Assembly (NCBI RefSeq): GCF_001270495.1
Contig: NZ_LGUR01000220.1
Span: 3,749 to 67,748 of the forward strand
DNA length: 64,000 nt
Reading direction: 5' to 3'
DNA from: Streptomyces viridochromogenes
GTDB lineage: Bacteria > Actinomycetota > Actinomycetes > Streptomycetales > Streptomycetaceae
This document shows positions 7,431 through 16,058 of this stretch, one piece after another (positions within the stretch are counted from its first letter, which is position 1; the number at the start of each line of letters is the position of its first letter). The notes under the pieces are model-generated. The model did no database searches and was not told the origin of the DNA. It saw nothing but the letters and a program-made list of their open reading frames with translations. The translations under genes were made by a program, and so were the position numbers.

Positions 7431-8390
7431 ATGAGCGACCTGAACGTCACCGTCATCGCCGGGGGCCTGTCACCGGAACGCGAGGTGTCACTGCGCTCCG
7501 GGTCGAGGGTGGCCGACGCGCTGCGCCGGGCCGGGGTCGAGGTGGAGCTCCGCGACGTCGGCAAGGACCTGCTGCCCGCGTTGGCGCAGGACTCGCCGGG
7601 TGTGGTCTTCCCTGTACTGCATGGCATTGCCGGGGAAGACGGGACCATAAAGGAGGTCCTGGAGCTGGCCGGGGTGCCGTACGTCGGCGCCCGCCCGCAC
7701 GCGTGCCGCACCGCGTTCGACAAGACCACTGCCAAGGCGATCCTGGACCAGTCCGGGCTGAAGACTCCCGAGTCGGTGACGCTGCCGAAGCAGGCGTTCC
7801 ACGACCTGGGCGCGGCCGCGCTGACGGCCCGGGTGGTGGAACGGCTGGGTGCTGAGCTGTTCGTCAAGCCGCGTGCGTGCGGCAGCGCGTTCGGTGTGAG
7901 CCGGGTGGAGTCCGCGGGGGACCTGCCGCAGGCCTTGATGGCGTGCTTCGCGTACCACGATGAGGCGCTGATCGAGCGGCGTGTGACGGGCACGGAGATC
8001 GCCGTCGGGGTGGCCGATCTCGGTGACGGTCCGCGCGCGCTGCCCGTGGTGGAGATCGACGCGGGGACGGGCCTGTACGACTACACCGCCCGCTACACCC
8101 CGGGCGCCGTGGAGTTCCACTGTCCGGCCCGCCTGCCCGCCGAAGTGGCCAAGGAGGCCGCCCGGGTGGCCGTCGCCGCGCACCAGGCGCTGGGGCTGCT
8201 GGACCTGTCGCGCACGGACGCGATCGTCACCGAGGCCGGAGAGGTCTTCGTCCTGGAGACGAACGTCGCCCCCGGGATGACCGAGACCAGCACCTACCCC
8301 ATGGCGCTCGAAGAGGCGGGTCTCGACTTCGGCGTCTTCTGCCGCGATCTCGCGGCCTTGGCCGCCCACCGGCACGGTCTGTCTGTCTGA
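7431..8390 (+). CDS. D-alanine--D-alanine ligase-like ATP-grasp protein
   Basis: 319 aa. The N-terminal GGLSPEREVSLRSG is the Ddl substrate motif. HGIAGEDGTIKEVLELAGVPYVG and the late LETNVAPGMTETSTYP (the N-T-x-P-G-M-T ligand/Mg motif, with A for the usual P-position neighbour) complete the family pattern. The length fits Ddl (about 310-370). A second, plasmid-borne Ddl beside an aminotransferase could belong to a dipeptide-type natural product, to resistance, or to cell-wall modification. The gene ends 6 bp before a strong hairpin shared with the convergent methyltransferase. Confidence 0.85.
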   Translation: MSDLNVTVIAGGLSPEREVSLRSGSRVADALRRAGVEVELRDVGKDLLPALAQDSPGVVFPVLHGIAGEDGTIKEVLELAGVPYVGARPHACRTAFDKTTAKAILDQSGLKTPESVTLPKQAFHDLGAAALTARVVERLGAELFVKPRACGSAFGVSRVESAGDLPQALMACFAYHDEALIERRVTGTEIAVGVADLGDGPRALPVVEIDAGTGLYDYTARYTPGAVEFHCPARLPAEVAKEAARVAVAAHQALGLLDLSRTDAIVTEAGEVFVLETNVAPGMTETSTYPMALEEAGLDFGVFCRDLAALAAHRHGLSV

Positions 8391-8396
8391 CGACGT

Positions 8397-8439
8397 GCGA
8401 CGGCCGCCGCACCCGGGCGAAGGGTGCGGCGGCCGTCGC
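8397..8439. terminator. bidirectional terminator, perfect 18-bp stem
   Basis: 8397-8414 pairs exactly with 8422-8439 around a 7-nt loop, between the convergent ligase and methyltransferase genes. Confidence 0.9.
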
Positions 8440-8444
8440 GCGTG

Positions 8445-9224
8445 CTACTGGCCCTGTCCGGCGAGCCGGTAGAGCGAGATGTGCCGGCCGCTGGTGTCCG
8501 TGTCGTACGGGGTGCGGTCCCAGTCCTCCCACCGCTCCCGCAGCAGCAGCCCCGCCTCACCGGCGAGCACGTCGATCTGCTCGGGCCGCCAGTAGCGCAT
8601 CTGGCCGGGCAGCACCCGCACCGGCTCCCCATCGCGCAGGACGACCTCGGAGTAGTGGAACTCCTGCTCGGCATCGTGGTTCTCGGCGGCGAAGACCACC
8701 ACGGTGTCCGTGGTCCGGCGCTTGAGCGCGACCACGCTGCGCCCCTCGGGGAACACCCCCGGGTGCGGCCCGTCGGGCAGGCGCTGGCCGGGCCGCGGGA
8801 CGAAGGTCTCGATCAGCAGCGTGCCGGTGTCGGTGAGCATGCGCGCCGCGTTGTGCAGGAACGCCCGCTGCGTGGCTTCGGAGGCCAGCAGGAAGAAGGT
8901 GTTGAAGCAGGCGAACACAAGGTCCACGCGCCTGCCGGCCAGGTAGTGGGCGGCGTCCGCGGTGATCGGGGTGACGGACAGGGTGCCGGTCTTCTTCGCC
9001 AGCTGGCGGGTCATCTCCTCCGACGCGTCGACCGCGAGGACCGGAACGTGTTCGGCCAGCGGCAGCGTGATCCGCCCGGTGCCGGAGCCGATCTCCACGG
9101 CAGGCGTGTCACCCGCCAGCTCGGCAAGTAATCGGATCTGCGCGGTCGGCGGCACGAAGTCGCCGTACAGCACGTCGTACTCGTCAGCGGTGCGCTCGCC
9201 GTAGGTGTCGCTGCCGTACGTCAT
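8445..9224 (-). CDS. class I SAM-dependent methyltransferase
   Basis: 259 aa. Motif I VEIGSGTGR is at residues 43-51, motif II LAVDASEEM follows, and VDLVFACFNTFFLL is the usual post-motif strand. Substrate is unknown; the Rossmann domain is followed by a beta-rich C-terminus (EFHYSEVVLRDGEPVRVLPGQMRYW), as in small-molecule methyltransferases. AAGGG lies 8 nt before the ATG. It converges on the aminotransferase-ligase pair and may be unrelated in function. Confidence 0.8.
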   Translation of the reverse strand: MTYGSDTYGERTADEYDVLYGDFVPPTAQIRLLAELAGDTPAVEIGSGTGRITLPLAEHVPVLAVDASEEMTRQLAKKTGTLSVTPITADAAHYLAGRRVDLVFACFNTFFLLASEATQRAFLHNAARMLTDTGTLLIETFVPRPGQRLPDGPHPGVFPEGRSVVALKRRTTDTVVVFAAENHDAEQEFHYSEVVLRDGEPVRVLPGQMRYWRPEQIDVLAGEAGLLLRERWEDWDRTPYDTDTSGRHISLYRLAGQGQ

Positions 9225-9324
9225 GGAGATTCCCTTCGTCGGGCAGTTGGGAGTTGGCTGTCTTCGCGGTCCGTCAGCTGTACGAGGTCACCCGCACCCG
9301 CCACGCAGGGCACCGTTGCGCCGG

Positions 9325-9504
9325 TCACTGCGCACTCTCCTGCGACGTCTCGCCCTGCGCCTGGCGACGGCGGCGACGCTGGACGGCGTCGATCGCGTGC
9401 GCGCTGCCCTCGCCGTCTTCGACCCGGGCCCGGTAGTCCGCCCAGTCATCGACGGTCCAGGCATCCAGCCCGGCCGGGAAGTCGTCGGTGCCGGCGCGGG
9501 TCAC
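9325..9504 (-). CDS. small hypothetical protein, coupled to its upstream neighbour
   Basis: 59 aa from GTG 9504 (VTRAGTDDFPAGLDAWTVDDWADYRARVED...). The start overlaps the preceding stop as GTGA, which decides the start against the longer frame beginning at 9546. It is acidic with a basic RRRRRQ patch, and no motif is recognised. Small genes of this kind commonly lie beside XRE-TPR regulators in Streptomyces. The gap to the methyltransferase (9225-9324) shows nothing distinctive. Confidence 0.55.
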   Translation of the reverse strand: MTRAGTDDFPAGLDAWTVDDWADYRARVEDGEGSAHAIDAVQRRRRRQAQGETSQESAQ

Positions 9505-9725
9505 TGGTCCGCCTCCACGGCCGGGACGCCGTACATGGACGCGCACGGGCTGCAGGCGAACAGGGCGTCACCGCGCAGTATCGGCACCGGAAACCTGGGG
9601 TCCGGGGTCCCGCTGCACCAGCAGCACGAGCGGCCTGCGATCTGCTGCGGGCTCAGCCGCTCACGGTGAATCACCGGGGCGTCCACGTAGGCGCCGGCCA
9701 TGGGCTGCGTGCTGCGCGTCGTCAT
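9501..9725 (-). CDS. small zinc-ribbon-like protein
   Basis: 74 aa from ATG 9725 (MTTRSTQPMAGAYVDAPVIHR). It contains SCCWCSG and FACSPCASM, two C-x2-C-type knuckles that could bind one Zn. First gene of a two-gene leftward unit ending at 9325. It is divergent from the XRE-TPR gene at 9961 and could be under its control through the intervening region. Confidence 0.6.
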   Translation of the reverse strand: MTTRSTQPMAGAYVDAPVIHRERLSPQQIAGRSCCWCSGTPDPRFPVPILRGDALFACSPCASMYGVPAVEADQ

Positions 9726-9890
9726 GTTGGTGCCTCGCGCTCGCGGTCGGGAGCTTGTGGCGGCCATCTCCCACGGGGGAACGAGAGACGGCCGCCGGGC
9801 GCCCGCGGTGTTCACCGGGGCACGTGTCCAGTCCAACGCCGGAGCGTGGTCAACGGGTAGGAAAAGTGGGCCGATTGCTACTCGCGGTGA

Positions 9891-9978
9891 CCGGAAATTT
9901 CGGCGGGCGGGATCCGCGCAACCCCTCCACGCTGCATGATCACGCGGCTACGGTGAGTGTGTGGAAGGAAATTTCCGG
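9891..9978. promoter_or_regulatory. inverted-repeat operator around the XRE-TPR promoter
   Basis: CCGGAAATTTC at 9891-9901 and its exact complement GAAATTTCCGG at 9968-9978 are 66 bp apart. They flank the promoter and span the GTG start at 9961. Each arm contains the near-palindrome GGAAATTTCC, so each could bind a dimer and loop the promoter. Autoregulation by the XRE protein is inferred. Confidence 0.6.
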
Positions 9979-11223
9979 TTGCAGGCCCACATGACCGAAC
10001 ACGCTTTCAAACAGGGCGGGTTGGCCGACCGGGTGAACGATGAGCTGAAGGCGGCCGGTCACCAGGGGACCGTCGGTGACCGCACGGTCCGCAACTGGGT
10101 AACCGGAAAATCCCGCTGGCCGCACCAGCGCCAGCGAGACGCCCTCACGGCAGTATTCGGATGCACACCCGCATGCCTTGGCTTCTATCCCCCCGGCATG
10201 CCCGCACCGCCCTACGAGGACCCCTCAGACATGCTCCGCCGCCGCTTCTGCACCGCCGCCACGTCCGCGCTCACAGCCACCGCCCTGCCGACCGTCGACA
10301 CCCGCCCCACCACCGTGGGCACCTCCGACGTGATCCGCCTGCGCGACGGCCTGGACCGGCTCACCCTGCTCGATCAGAGACGCGGCGGACACGCCACCCT
10401 CGAACGCGCCGCACTCGCCGGCGCAGCCGAGGCCGTCGGCCTCCAGGACCACTCCGCCTCGCAGACGATCCGCCAGCGGCTGTTCGGAGTCGCCGCCGAC
10501 TACACCACGGCCGCCGCCTGGTCGTGCATCGACGCCCGCCAGCTCGAGCGCGCCCGCGGCCACGTGAACGAGGCCCTTCACCTGGCCGGGCTGTCGCAGG
10601 ACCCCGTGGCCTTGATGCGAGTGTGGAACTCCACGGCGATCCTCGCGCACCAGCTCGGTCACCACGCCGAAAGCGTGGCAGCAGCACAGGCGGCACAGTC
10701 CTGCGCGATCACGCGCCGCGATCCGCTGTTCGGCTCCCTCGCGCACGCCCGTGCCGCAGTGGGGCACGCCTACCGGGGCGACGGACAGGCCGCCGTCCGC
10801 TCGATCGGATACGCCGAAGAGGCCCTGACGCGAGCCGAGGCGCGCCCCCGGCCGTCCTGGGTCGCCTTCTACGGGCCCGCAGAACTGCACGCCCTGACCG
10901 GGATCGTCCGCAGCCGTCTCGGCCAGCCCGCGGAGGCGGAAGCAGCCTCACACCGCGCCCTGTCCGCGCTCCCCGCCGCCTACCGGCGCAACCGCGCCAT
11001 GACGACCGTGGACCTCGCCATCGCCCAACTCCACCAGGGCGACGCCGAACAAGCCTGCACCACAACCGAGGACGCCTTCACCCTGATGACCGGAAGCCCC
11101 TTACCCGGCCGCCTGCGCGTCCTTCTCGGCGACTTCTACCGTGATCTCCTCACGCTCGCGCCCTCCACCACCGTGGCGCGCGAGTGGGCCGACCGCTACC
11201 GATCCGAATGGAGCCCCGCGTGA
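9961..11223 (+). CDS. XRE-family regulator with TPR-like C-terminal domain
   Basis: 420 aa from GTG 9961. Residues about 18-55 form the DNA-binding head (GLADRVNDELKAAG...TVRNWVTGKSRWP). The remainder is alpha-helical TPR-like solenoid (RARGHVNEALHLAGL, AESVAAAQAAQS, AAVRSIGYAEEALTRA, AEAASHRALSALP). This layout is common for streptomycete signalling regulators that bind peptides or small ligands. It overlaps the following acetyltransferase by GTGA, and together with the TPR gene at 11783 forms a three-gene operon. Confidence 0.75.
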   Translation: MEGNFRLQAHMTEHAFKQGGLADRVNDELKAAGHQGTVGDRTVRNWVTGKSRWPHQRQRDALTAVFGCTPACLGFYPPGMPAPPYEDPSDMLRRRFCTAATSALTATALPTVDTRPTTVGTSDVIRLRDGLDRLTLLDQRRGGHATLERAALAGAAEAVGLQDHSASQTIRQRLFGVAADYTTAAAWSCIDARQLERARGHVNEALHLAGLSQDPVALMRVWNSTAILAHQLGHHAESVAAAQAAQSCAITRRDPLFGSLAHARAAVGHAYRGDGQAAVRSIGYAEEALTRAEARPRPSWVAFYGPAELHALTGIVRSRLGQPAEAEAASHRALSALPAAYRRNRAMTTVDLAIAQLHQGDAEQACTTTEDAFTLMTGSPLPGRLRVLLGDFYRDLLTLAPSTTVAREWADRYRSEWSPA

Positions 11224-11753
11224 CCACGGCACCCGCCATCGAACTGCGCCGCTACGGACACAACGACCTGCCCGACATCCGGCAGACCCTGCTCGATGTC
11301 CACGCCGACGCCTACTTCGAGCGGCGGCACGAAGAGTTCGTCCAGCGCTTCCCCTGGTTCGTGGACCACTGGGGAGGCCGCGAAGGATTCGCGTGCGTGG
11401 TCGCCTACGAGGGCGGCGAGCCCATCGGGTTCACCTACGGGGCGCCAGGCGAGCCGGGCCGCGAATGGTGGCGCGAGTACCTGACCGAAGAGCCGGCCGA
11501 CCCATCGACGTTCTCCGTCTCGGAACTGATGCTCAGGCCGAAATGGCGCAAGCAGGGCCTCGGACAACGGCTTCACACCGCGCTACTCGCCGACCGGCCC
11601 GAGGCCCTGGCCGTGCTCACGGTGGACACCAAGCGGCCCCGGCTCCAGGCGCTGTACGAGGGCTGGGGGTACCGGAAGGTCGGCGAGCGCCAGCCGTTCC
11701 CGGACTCCCCGCTGTATGCCGTGATGCTGCTCAACCGCACGCAGACAACCTGA
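11220..11753 (+). CDS. GNAT-family N-acetyltransferase
   Basis: 177 aa from GTG 11220 (VTTAPAIELRRYG), overlapping the regulator's TGA. The acetyl-CoA motif A is visible as ELMLRPKWRKQGLGQRLHTALL (R/Q-x-x-G-x-G). The C-terminal YEGWGYRKVGERQPF is motif B. Substrate is unknown. Cotranscription with a TPR regulator suggests it modifies a small signal or antibiotic. Confidence 0.75.
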   Translation: MTTAPAIELRRYGHNDLPDIRQTLLDVHADAYFERRHEEFVQRFPWFVDHWGGREGFACVVAYEGGEPIGFTYGAPGEPGREWWREYLTEEPADPSTFSVSELMLRPKWRKQGLGQRLHTALLADRPEALAVLTVDTKRPRLQALYEGWGYRKVGERQPFPDSPLYAVMLLNRTQTT

Positions 11754-11782
11754 CTGGCACCGCCGATCGTGGAGACGATCCG

Positions 11783-12778
11783 ATGAAGCGCCGCAACCTG
11801 CTGCGCGGCGCGCTGGCCGCCGGCCTCACCGCTCCGGCCCTCGCCGCACTCACCGCCGCCTGGACCGACGTCGACCAGACCCTCTCCCCCGATACTCCCC
11901 AGGACCTGGCCGACCTCGAGGCCGCAGCCGAGAACTACGGATACGGCTACCACGGACAAGCACCCACCCGCGTACTGGCCGACCTGGTCACCGACTTCAC
12001 AACCCTGCGCCCGCTGCTCACCGTCCCACAGCCCGCACCGGTCCAAGCCCGGCTGTTCCGGACAGCCGGGCAGATGGCCGGGATGACCGCGATCGTCCTG
12101 CACGACCTGGGTAGCCGCCGGGAGTCCCGCGCCTGGTTCGCCACCGCCGCCCGGGCCGCCGCCGAATCCGGCGACCATCAGCTACACGCGTGGGTCCTCG
12201 CCCGGGAGGCGATGGTCCCGCTCAACTACGGCGCTCCGAGGGCAGCGGCCAGCCTCGCCGAACAGGCCCGGCAGGCGGCCGGCACCAGGCCGACCGCCCC
12301 CGCAGTGCTGGCGGCCGCTGTCGCCGCCCGCGCCTACGCCCTCAACCACCAGAGCGAGCAGGCCCGCGCCGCGCTCGAGGCCGCCGACGCCCTCATGGAC
12401 CGGCTCCCCGAGTCCGAGCGGTCGGACACGTGGCTGACGTACGGCGAGCAGAAGCACCACGTCCACCTCAGCCACGCCTTCACCACCCTCGGGGACACCC
12501 ACCGCGCCCGGGAGAGCCAGGAGCGCGCCCTGGAGCTGTCCGCGCCGACCAGCACCATGACGCGCACCCTGCTGACCATCGACGGCGCCGCCTGTGCCCA
12601 TCACGACGGCGACACCGAGCAGGCCTGCCGCCGCACCGTCGCCGCCCTGACCGCGCTGCCCGCGGACTACTGCACCGGCCTGGTCCGCCGCCGCGCCCTG
12701 GACCTGTACGAGGCGATCCCCGCCCAGCACCACCGGGAGCGTGCCGTACGGGAACTACGCGACGTCCTGGTCAGCTGA
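11783..12778 (+). CDS. TPR-repeat protein with twin-arginine-like N-terminus
   Basis: 331 aa from ATG 11783 with GGAG upstream. The N-terminus MKRRNLLRGALAAGLTAPAL mimics a Tat signal but also corresponds to the linker of XRE-TPR proteins that have lost their HTH, so export is uncertain. The rest is helical solenoid (ESRAWFATAARAAAESGD, AASLAEQARQAAG, ARAALEAADALMD, ARESQERALEL). The last 24 bp overlap the convergent gene at 12755. Its 3' 100 bp are duplicated at 13398-13525. Confidence 0.65.
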   Translation: MKRRNLLRGALAAGLTAPALAALTAAWTDVDQTLSPDTPQDLADLEAAAENYGYGYHGQAPTRVLADLVTDFTTLRPLLTVPQPAPVQARLFRTAGQMAGMTAIVLHDLGSRRESRAWFATAARAAAESGDHQLHAWVLAREAMVPLNYGAPRAAASLAEQARQAAGTRPTAPAVLAAAVAARAYALNHQSEQARAALEAADALMDRLPESERSDTWLTYGEQKHHVHLSHAFTTLGDTHRARESQERALELSAPTSTMTRTLLTIDGAACAHHDGDTEQACRRTVAALTALPADYCTGLVRRRALDLYEAIPAQHHRERAVRELRDVLVS

Positions 12779-13273
12779 GAACGACGGCTTCCACAGCGGG
12801 CGGGCCAGGCCCCTCCCGCCGCAGTGAGAGCAGTCCCCCTCTCCGGGGCCGCTGCCCGCGCCGATGGTGCCGAGGGCATCCCGCAGGAGCCGGGTGAGAC
12901 CTTCGACGTGGGCGATGTGCAGCGGCAGTTCCTGTCGCACGCCGATCATGAGCTCCAGCCCGACGTCGGGCACGAGCGCGTACTCGCCGATCCCGCCGTC
13001 CCCGGCGAGGCGGCGCGACACCGATTCGATCACGTCGTGAAGACGGCTTATCGGCTCATCCTCGAACAGCTCCACACGCGCCGAGAGGAGGATGTCGTTC
13101 GGATCCGCGATCGACAGCCGTGCCGCCGGCCGCTCGAACGGCACGCTGAGGCCGACCGGCTCGGGATGGGTCGCATGGAGACGGGCCATCGCGTGCCACA
13201 GGTCTCCCGGGTCGCCGTGCCTGGACGGCATGTCCGCGTTCTGCTGCGTGCTGTGGTGCCTGTGAAGCCTCAT
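12755..13273 (-). CDS. hypothetical protein with C-terminal CxxCxGxG-type motif
   Basis: 172 aa from ATG 13273, with GGAAGG 7 nt upstream, which supports the first ATG over the one at 13231. The central part is unrecognised (LSIADPNDILLSARVELFEDEPISRLHDVIESV). The end contains GDCSHCGGRGLARPLW, a single C-x2-C-G-G-x-G knuckle. It overlaps the TPR gene's 3' end by 24 bp tail to tail. Confidence 0.55.
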   Translation of the reverse strand: MRLHRHHSTQQNADMPSRHGDPGDLWHAMARLHATHPEPVGLSVPFERPAARLSIADPNDILLSARVELFEDEPISRLHDVIESVSRRLAGDGGIGEYALVPDVGLELMIGVRQELPLHIAHVEGLTRLLRDALGTIGAGSGPGEGDCSHCGGRGLARPLWKPSFSADQDVA

Positions 13274-13397
13274 GGCTGCCTTCCGGTCGATGACGTCGGA
13301 ATACCTGAGTACGCCGTGGACCGGGCGCAGTTCGCGTCCTGACCCTCGTCATCCCGCCGGGTGGCGCGGCGACTTCGCCAGCCGTCCCGGCTGGCGC

Positions 13398-13525
13398 CAC
13401 CGGCCTGGTCCGCCGTCGCGCGCAGGACCTGTACGAGGCGATCCCCGCCCAGCACCACCACGAACGCGCCGTCCGGGAACTACGCGACGTCGTAGCCGGC
13501 TGACAGCGACCGCTTCCACGGTGGG
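13398..13525 (+). pseudogene. duplicated 3' fragment of the TPR gene and its convergent partner
   Basis: 13398-13525 aligns without gaps to 12673-12800 (constant offset 725), with about 17 mismatches by eye. It encodes LVRRRAQDLYEAIPAQHHHERA and a stop in the TPR frame. On the other strand it encodes the C-terminus of the convergent gene. No start or upstream part of either gene is present, so this is a relic of a tandem duplication with deletion. The rest of the gap 13274-13653 is featureless. Confidence 0.75.
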
Positions 13526-13653
13526 GACCCGACAGCCAGATGGGCCGGATAGGTGAACGACGGGCCCCTGGCGTAGCCCGGTCGGCGGGCTGTCGGTTGT
13601 GGGTTCAGCGGGCCGACCGGCCCGCGCACGGGGCCACGTCTGCGAGGCACAGC

Positions 13654-14358
13654 ATGGGACGTCAGAAGCAGCACAAGCCACGCCACCCACAGGGCGAGAG
13701 CGGCCAGCCGACCACGGAATGGTTCGGCACCGCGTTCCACTCCACCGAGGGGATGCAGCACCTGGACGTCCGCCAGTCCGGCAACGGCATCCTGATCACC
13801 TCCTCCCCTGCCGAGATCGACGGTGCTCCGGCCTCCTGGCCGCTGCGCCTGCGCAACGACGTCGACGGCGGGCTGAACGAGGTGGGCGCGGCCCTCGCGG
13901 CCGGGCGCGGCCACGTCTTCGGCGTGACCGAGGGGCCCGGACACAGGACCGTCCTGGCGTTCCTGCCCGACCACCCCGAGGAAGGCGTCGGCACGCTGGC
14001 CCGGGTCCGGACCCCCGAGGACCCGGACGGCGACGTCGTCTTCGAGCGGAGCGCGGAACGGCCCATGGGGCTGTGGGCCGAAGCCGGGGAGAACCTTCTG
14101 CGGATCGTGCCGCTGCTCGGTCCGGACGCGCCGCCGGCGGACGAACTCGAGGACTGCCTGCTGTGCCCCGGCTGCTACCGGCCCGTCTACGAGAGCTCTT
14201 CCTCGCACACTCTGATCGGTGTCGGTCCGATGCCGGTGATCGGGCTGTGCAGGCTGTGCGCCGAAGGCACCACGCTTCGCTCGCTGCGCCAGGCCGACGT
14301 TCCCGTCGACCCGCAGCAGCGCGCCGTCCTGGAGACCGTGGCCGCCGCTATGGCGTAG
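13654..14358 (+). CDS. hypothetical protein with two CxxC knuckles
   Basis: 234 aa from ATG 13654 (MGRQKQHKPRHPQGE), preceded by GAGG. The basic N-terminus is followed by a globular region (TEWFGTAFHSTEGMQHLDVRQSG). The C-terminal third carries CLLCPGC and CRLC, consistent with one zinc ribbon. A paralogous protein family is not recognised. The upstream frame to 13540 covers the duplicated fragment and is not used. Confidence 0.6.
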   Translation: MGRQKQHKPRHPQGESGQPTTEWFGTAFHSTEGMQHLDVRQSGNGILITSSPAEIDGAPASWPLRLRNDVDGGLNEVGAALAAGRGHVFGVTEGPGHRTVLAFLPDHPEEGVGTLARVRTPEDPDGDVVFERSAERPMGLWAEAGENLLRIVPLLGPDAPPADELEDCLLCPGCYRPVYESSSSHTLIGVGPMPVIGLCRLCAEGTTLRSLRQADVPVDPQQRAVLETVAAAMA

Positions 14359-14413
14359 CCGGGCGACCAGCTCTCGGGCAAGCCACCGTTGTGAGGCGGC
14401 TTGCCCGACCCTG

Positions 14414-15469
14414 TCAGCGGCCTGCTGGCTCGGGGTAGCGTCGGCGGCGCCGGTCCGGGTCGTCGACGCCGATCTCGTACCAGGGCTCGCCTCGCTGGAG
14501 CCGGGGCAGGGTGTTCACCCACACGGCGACGGCGATGCCCTTCACGTCGTCGGCGAGCGCCTGGAGGCGGTTGTCGAGCAGGTGCTCCTCCTTGCCCGCC
14601 AGGACGACGTGCAGCCGCGGGAAGGTCTGGGAGCGGGTGTAGCGGTGGCGCTGCCAGAACGGGAACGTGTTGCCGATCGTGCCGCGGGCGCCTTCCCAGA
14701 CGCGGTGCCCGGCGTAGCGCTCGTAGTCCCAGACCTCCTTGGCGAGCCGGGCCTGGGACATGGTGCCGTTGTCGAGCTCGAAGAGGCGCACCTCGCTGGT
14801 CTTCGTCGGCAGCGCGAGGACGGCGTCGGTGTTGAAGCTCAGGCCGGTCTCCTTGATGGCGTGGTTGACCTCCACCTGCCAGTCGGTCAGGTGCTTGCAA
14901 CCACCGAAGGCCAGGATCATGTCCGTCACCGCGACGCCGTGCGGACCGAACCCGGCCTTCACCGCCTTCGCTCCGGTGCCGGCCTTCGGTCGGGGAGGCA
15001 GCTCGTTGCCGTCGGCCAGAGCCTTCTGTCCCGCCGGGGTCAGGTTCCAGATCGGGTGCTTGCCGTCCTTGCCGTTCGTCTCCGCCAGCCCGAGCTCCGC
15101 CAGCTTCCTCATCGCCCTGCGCACGTACGACCGGCCGTCGGCGTCTTCCTTCGTGATCACCTGAGCCATCTGCCGGACCGTGGCTATCCGCACGCACCCC
15201 AGCATCCGCAGCGCATCGGCCCGCACCTTCATGGCCGGAGTGGACTTCTTCCCCTTCGCTGACGTCTCAGGGGAAGGGAGAGAGGTGTCAGCGTGCCGGG
15301 AGACCCCTTGTCGGGCGGTGTGAGCTGCGGTGATGGGCACGACGTTGGAATCGTTCGCGGCACCGTTCACGGCACTGGATTCCGGGCCGCCCGGCGGGCG
15401 TTCAGCACCCCTTGTCCAGGTCGGGCGCGGCTCCGGTTCGGGCTGCCGGGCGCTGCTGGTGTCCGTCAT
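14414..15469 (-). CDS. replication-relaxation family protein
   Basis: 351 aa from ATG 15469, with GAGGAG upstream. Residues about 75-160 are a winged helix (ALRMLGCVRIATVRQMAQVI, then RRAMRKLAELGLAET and HPIWNLTPAG). The C-terminal half (FGPHGVAVTDMILAFGG, DAVLALP, RLFELDNGT) matches the Replic_Relax layout found on actinobacterial plasmids and integrative elements. It probably binds DNA in replication or transfer. The N-terminal 60 residues are low complexity. Confidence 0.65.
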   Translation of the reverse strand: MTDTSSARQPEPEPRPTWTRGAERPPGGPESSAVNGAANDSNVVPITAAHTARQGVSRHADTSLPSPETSAKGKKSTPAMKVRADALRMLGCVRIATVRQMAQVITKEDADGRSYVRRAMRKLAELGLAETNGKDGKHPIWNLTPAGQKALADGNELPPRPKAGTGAKAVKAGFGPHGVAVTDMILAFGGCKHLTDWQVEVNHAIKETGLSFNTDAVLALPTKTSEVRLFELDNGTMSQARLAKEVWDYERYAGHRVWEGARGTIGNTFPFWQRHRYTRSQTFPRLHVVLAGKEEHLLDNRLQALADDVKGIAVAVWVNTLPRLQRGEPWYEIGVDDPDRRRRRYPEPAGR

Positions 15470-15590
15470 GACAAGGCTCCTCACACAGGTGACGCGGGGG
15501 CCCGGATGGAATTCCCCCGTCACTTGCTAGAGGTGTGGCGAAAGTCGACGGTGTGACACTCCACTGAGCGCCGTTACCGATCCGTGATCG

Positions 15591-16058
15591 TCAGGCAGGT
15601 GCGGCGCAGAGCTCGGAGACGATCGTGAACGAGGTCGTCACCATCGGGATCGCCATGGCCGGCGGCATCGCCGCGTGAGTGGTCTGGCCGTGCGCCATGC
15701 CGTTGCGGATCTGCCGACCGTAGTCGAGGTACTCCGCCTGCCGGGCCGTCAGGATCCCGTCGGCGGCGCCCTGCTTGATGAGCTGGTGCAGCGGCTTCTT
15801 GCCCGCGTCCGGGATCCGGTCGCGCAGCACGATCTCCACCGCGATCAGGGAGTGCATGACCGCCACGGTGGAGAACTCGTAGCAGTAGTACGACTGGCGC
15901 AGCAGCTCGCGGGCCGTATGCAGGACGGTCGCCGCGGCCTCGGGCACACCGTCGGGCACGACCAGGTCCTCAACGAGGTCGTGCATGTCGGCGTAGCTGT
16001 CGACGAAGTAGTGGGCGCGTTCGTCCGGGACCGGGAACGGCAGCCGCTGCGTGGTCAT
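15591..16058 (-). CDS. HEPN-like domain protein
   Basis: 155 aa, all-helical. The late motif RQIRNGMAHG gives R-x4-H (Arg118, His123), the catalytic signature of HEPN ribonucleases. The upstream helices (YYCYEFSTVAVMHSLIAVEIVLRDRI, KKPLHQLIKQG) fit the same fold as DUF4145-like proteins. No nucleotidyltransferase (MNT) partner is adjacent, so an RNase toxin role is only possible. The gap 16059-16322 has a DnaA-box-like CTATCCACA at 16241 but no gene. Confidence 0.55.
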   Translation of the reverse strand: MTTQRLPFPVPDERAHYFVDSYADMHDLVEDLVVPDGVPEAAATVLHTARELLRQSYYCYEFSTVAVMHSLIAVEIVLRDRIPDAGKKPLHQLIKQGAADGILTARQAEYLDYGRQIRNGMAHGQTTHAAMPPAMAIPMVTTSFTIVSELCAAPA

